Assembly (NCBI RefSeq): GCF_022385335.1
Contig: NZ_CP092431.1
Location: forward strand, 9,238,001 to 9,302,000
Length of the DNA stretch: 64,000 nucleotides
Direction: 5' to 3'
Source: Streptomyces deccanensis
Lineage (GTDB): Bacteria; Actinomycetota; Actinomycetes; Streptomycetales; Streptomycetaceae
The translations under genes and the position numbers were made by a program. Of the stretch, positions 63,931 through 64,000 are shown one piece after another. Each line of letters starts with the position of its first letter. Positions within the stretch are counted from its first letter, which is position 1. The notes under the pieces were generated by a model. The model made no database searches and was not told the DNA's origin. It saw nothing but the letters and a program-made list of their open reading frames with translations.

Positions 63931-64000
63931 GCCCCGGTTCAGCGAGAATTTCTTGATCCACGGGGTCGGCCGGGCGGAGAATCTGTGCTGGACTGGACCA

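Overview
The window reads as a piece of a Streptomyces (or very close actinomycete) chromosome. GC content is very high, GTG starts and ATGA/GTGA stop-start overlaps are common, and Tat and lipoprotein signals are frequent. It carries two or three copies of hairpin repeat sequences of a kind familiar from Streptomyces. I see no rRNA, tRNA, CRISPR array, transposase, integrase or replication origin. The window is dense with metabolic regulons.

Layout. (1) 1-1317: divergent secreted carbohydrate-active proteins, a GH95-like hydrolase cut by the window edge and a small jelly-roll polysaccharide lyase. (2) 1497-16466: a cobalamin block. It has cobL, cobM, a riboswitch-led corrinoid ABC importer (permease, ATPase, binding lipoprotein), cbiD, cobK, cobG-cobH-cobIJ, and a second riboswitch driving cobN. 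The enzymes mix the aerobic route (CobG, CobN) with CbiD, usually an anaerobic-route enzyme. (3) 16521-28966: a catabolic block of three transcription units that share an 18-bp palindrome at their promoters. It encodes a gamma-glutamyl hydrolase (PuuD-like), an aldehyde dehydrogenase, an APC permease, homoprotocatechuate-type meta-cleavage enzymes (HpaG/D/E-like), an acetoacetate decarboxylase-fold protein, a complete P450 electron chain (P450, [3Fe-4S] ferredoxin, FAD reductase) and a glutamine synthetase-like gamma-glutamyl ligase. I read it as a pathway that tags an amine with glutamate, oxygenates it and cleaves the ring. This is the best candidate for an undescribed system. (4) 28970-34691: a LacI-controlled sugar or inositol regulon (TIM-barrel isomerase, Gfo/Idh/MocA dehydrogenase, MFS sugar transporter, solitary sugar-binding lipoprotein).

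(5) 34948-43381: mixed genes. These are an AraC/GyrI regulator, an aromatic-ring FAD monooxygenase followed by a dctA remnant, a one-TM hypothetical, a second Gfo/Idh/MocA dehydrogenase, an idonate/gluconate dehydrogenase pair under an IclR regulator, and an SDR. (6) 43510-47970: the furA-katG oxidative-stress operon, an EamA exporter, and a udgX uracil-DNA glycosylase gene broken by an internal deletion. (7) 47967-63886: a rhamnose regulon. RhaI, a bifunctional aldolase/lactaldehyde dehydrogenase, RhaB and LutABC form a route from rhamnose to pyruvate. Opposite them lie the Rha ABC importer, rhamnose mutarotase, a Tat-exported BNR-4 propeller protein that may release rhamnose, and a LacI regulator.

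Regulation is unusually legible here. Many intergenic regions show a TTGACA-like -35, a 17-18 bp spacer and a -10, with a palindromic operator at or just downstream of the -10. All functional names come from reading motifs and context by eye; no database search was run.
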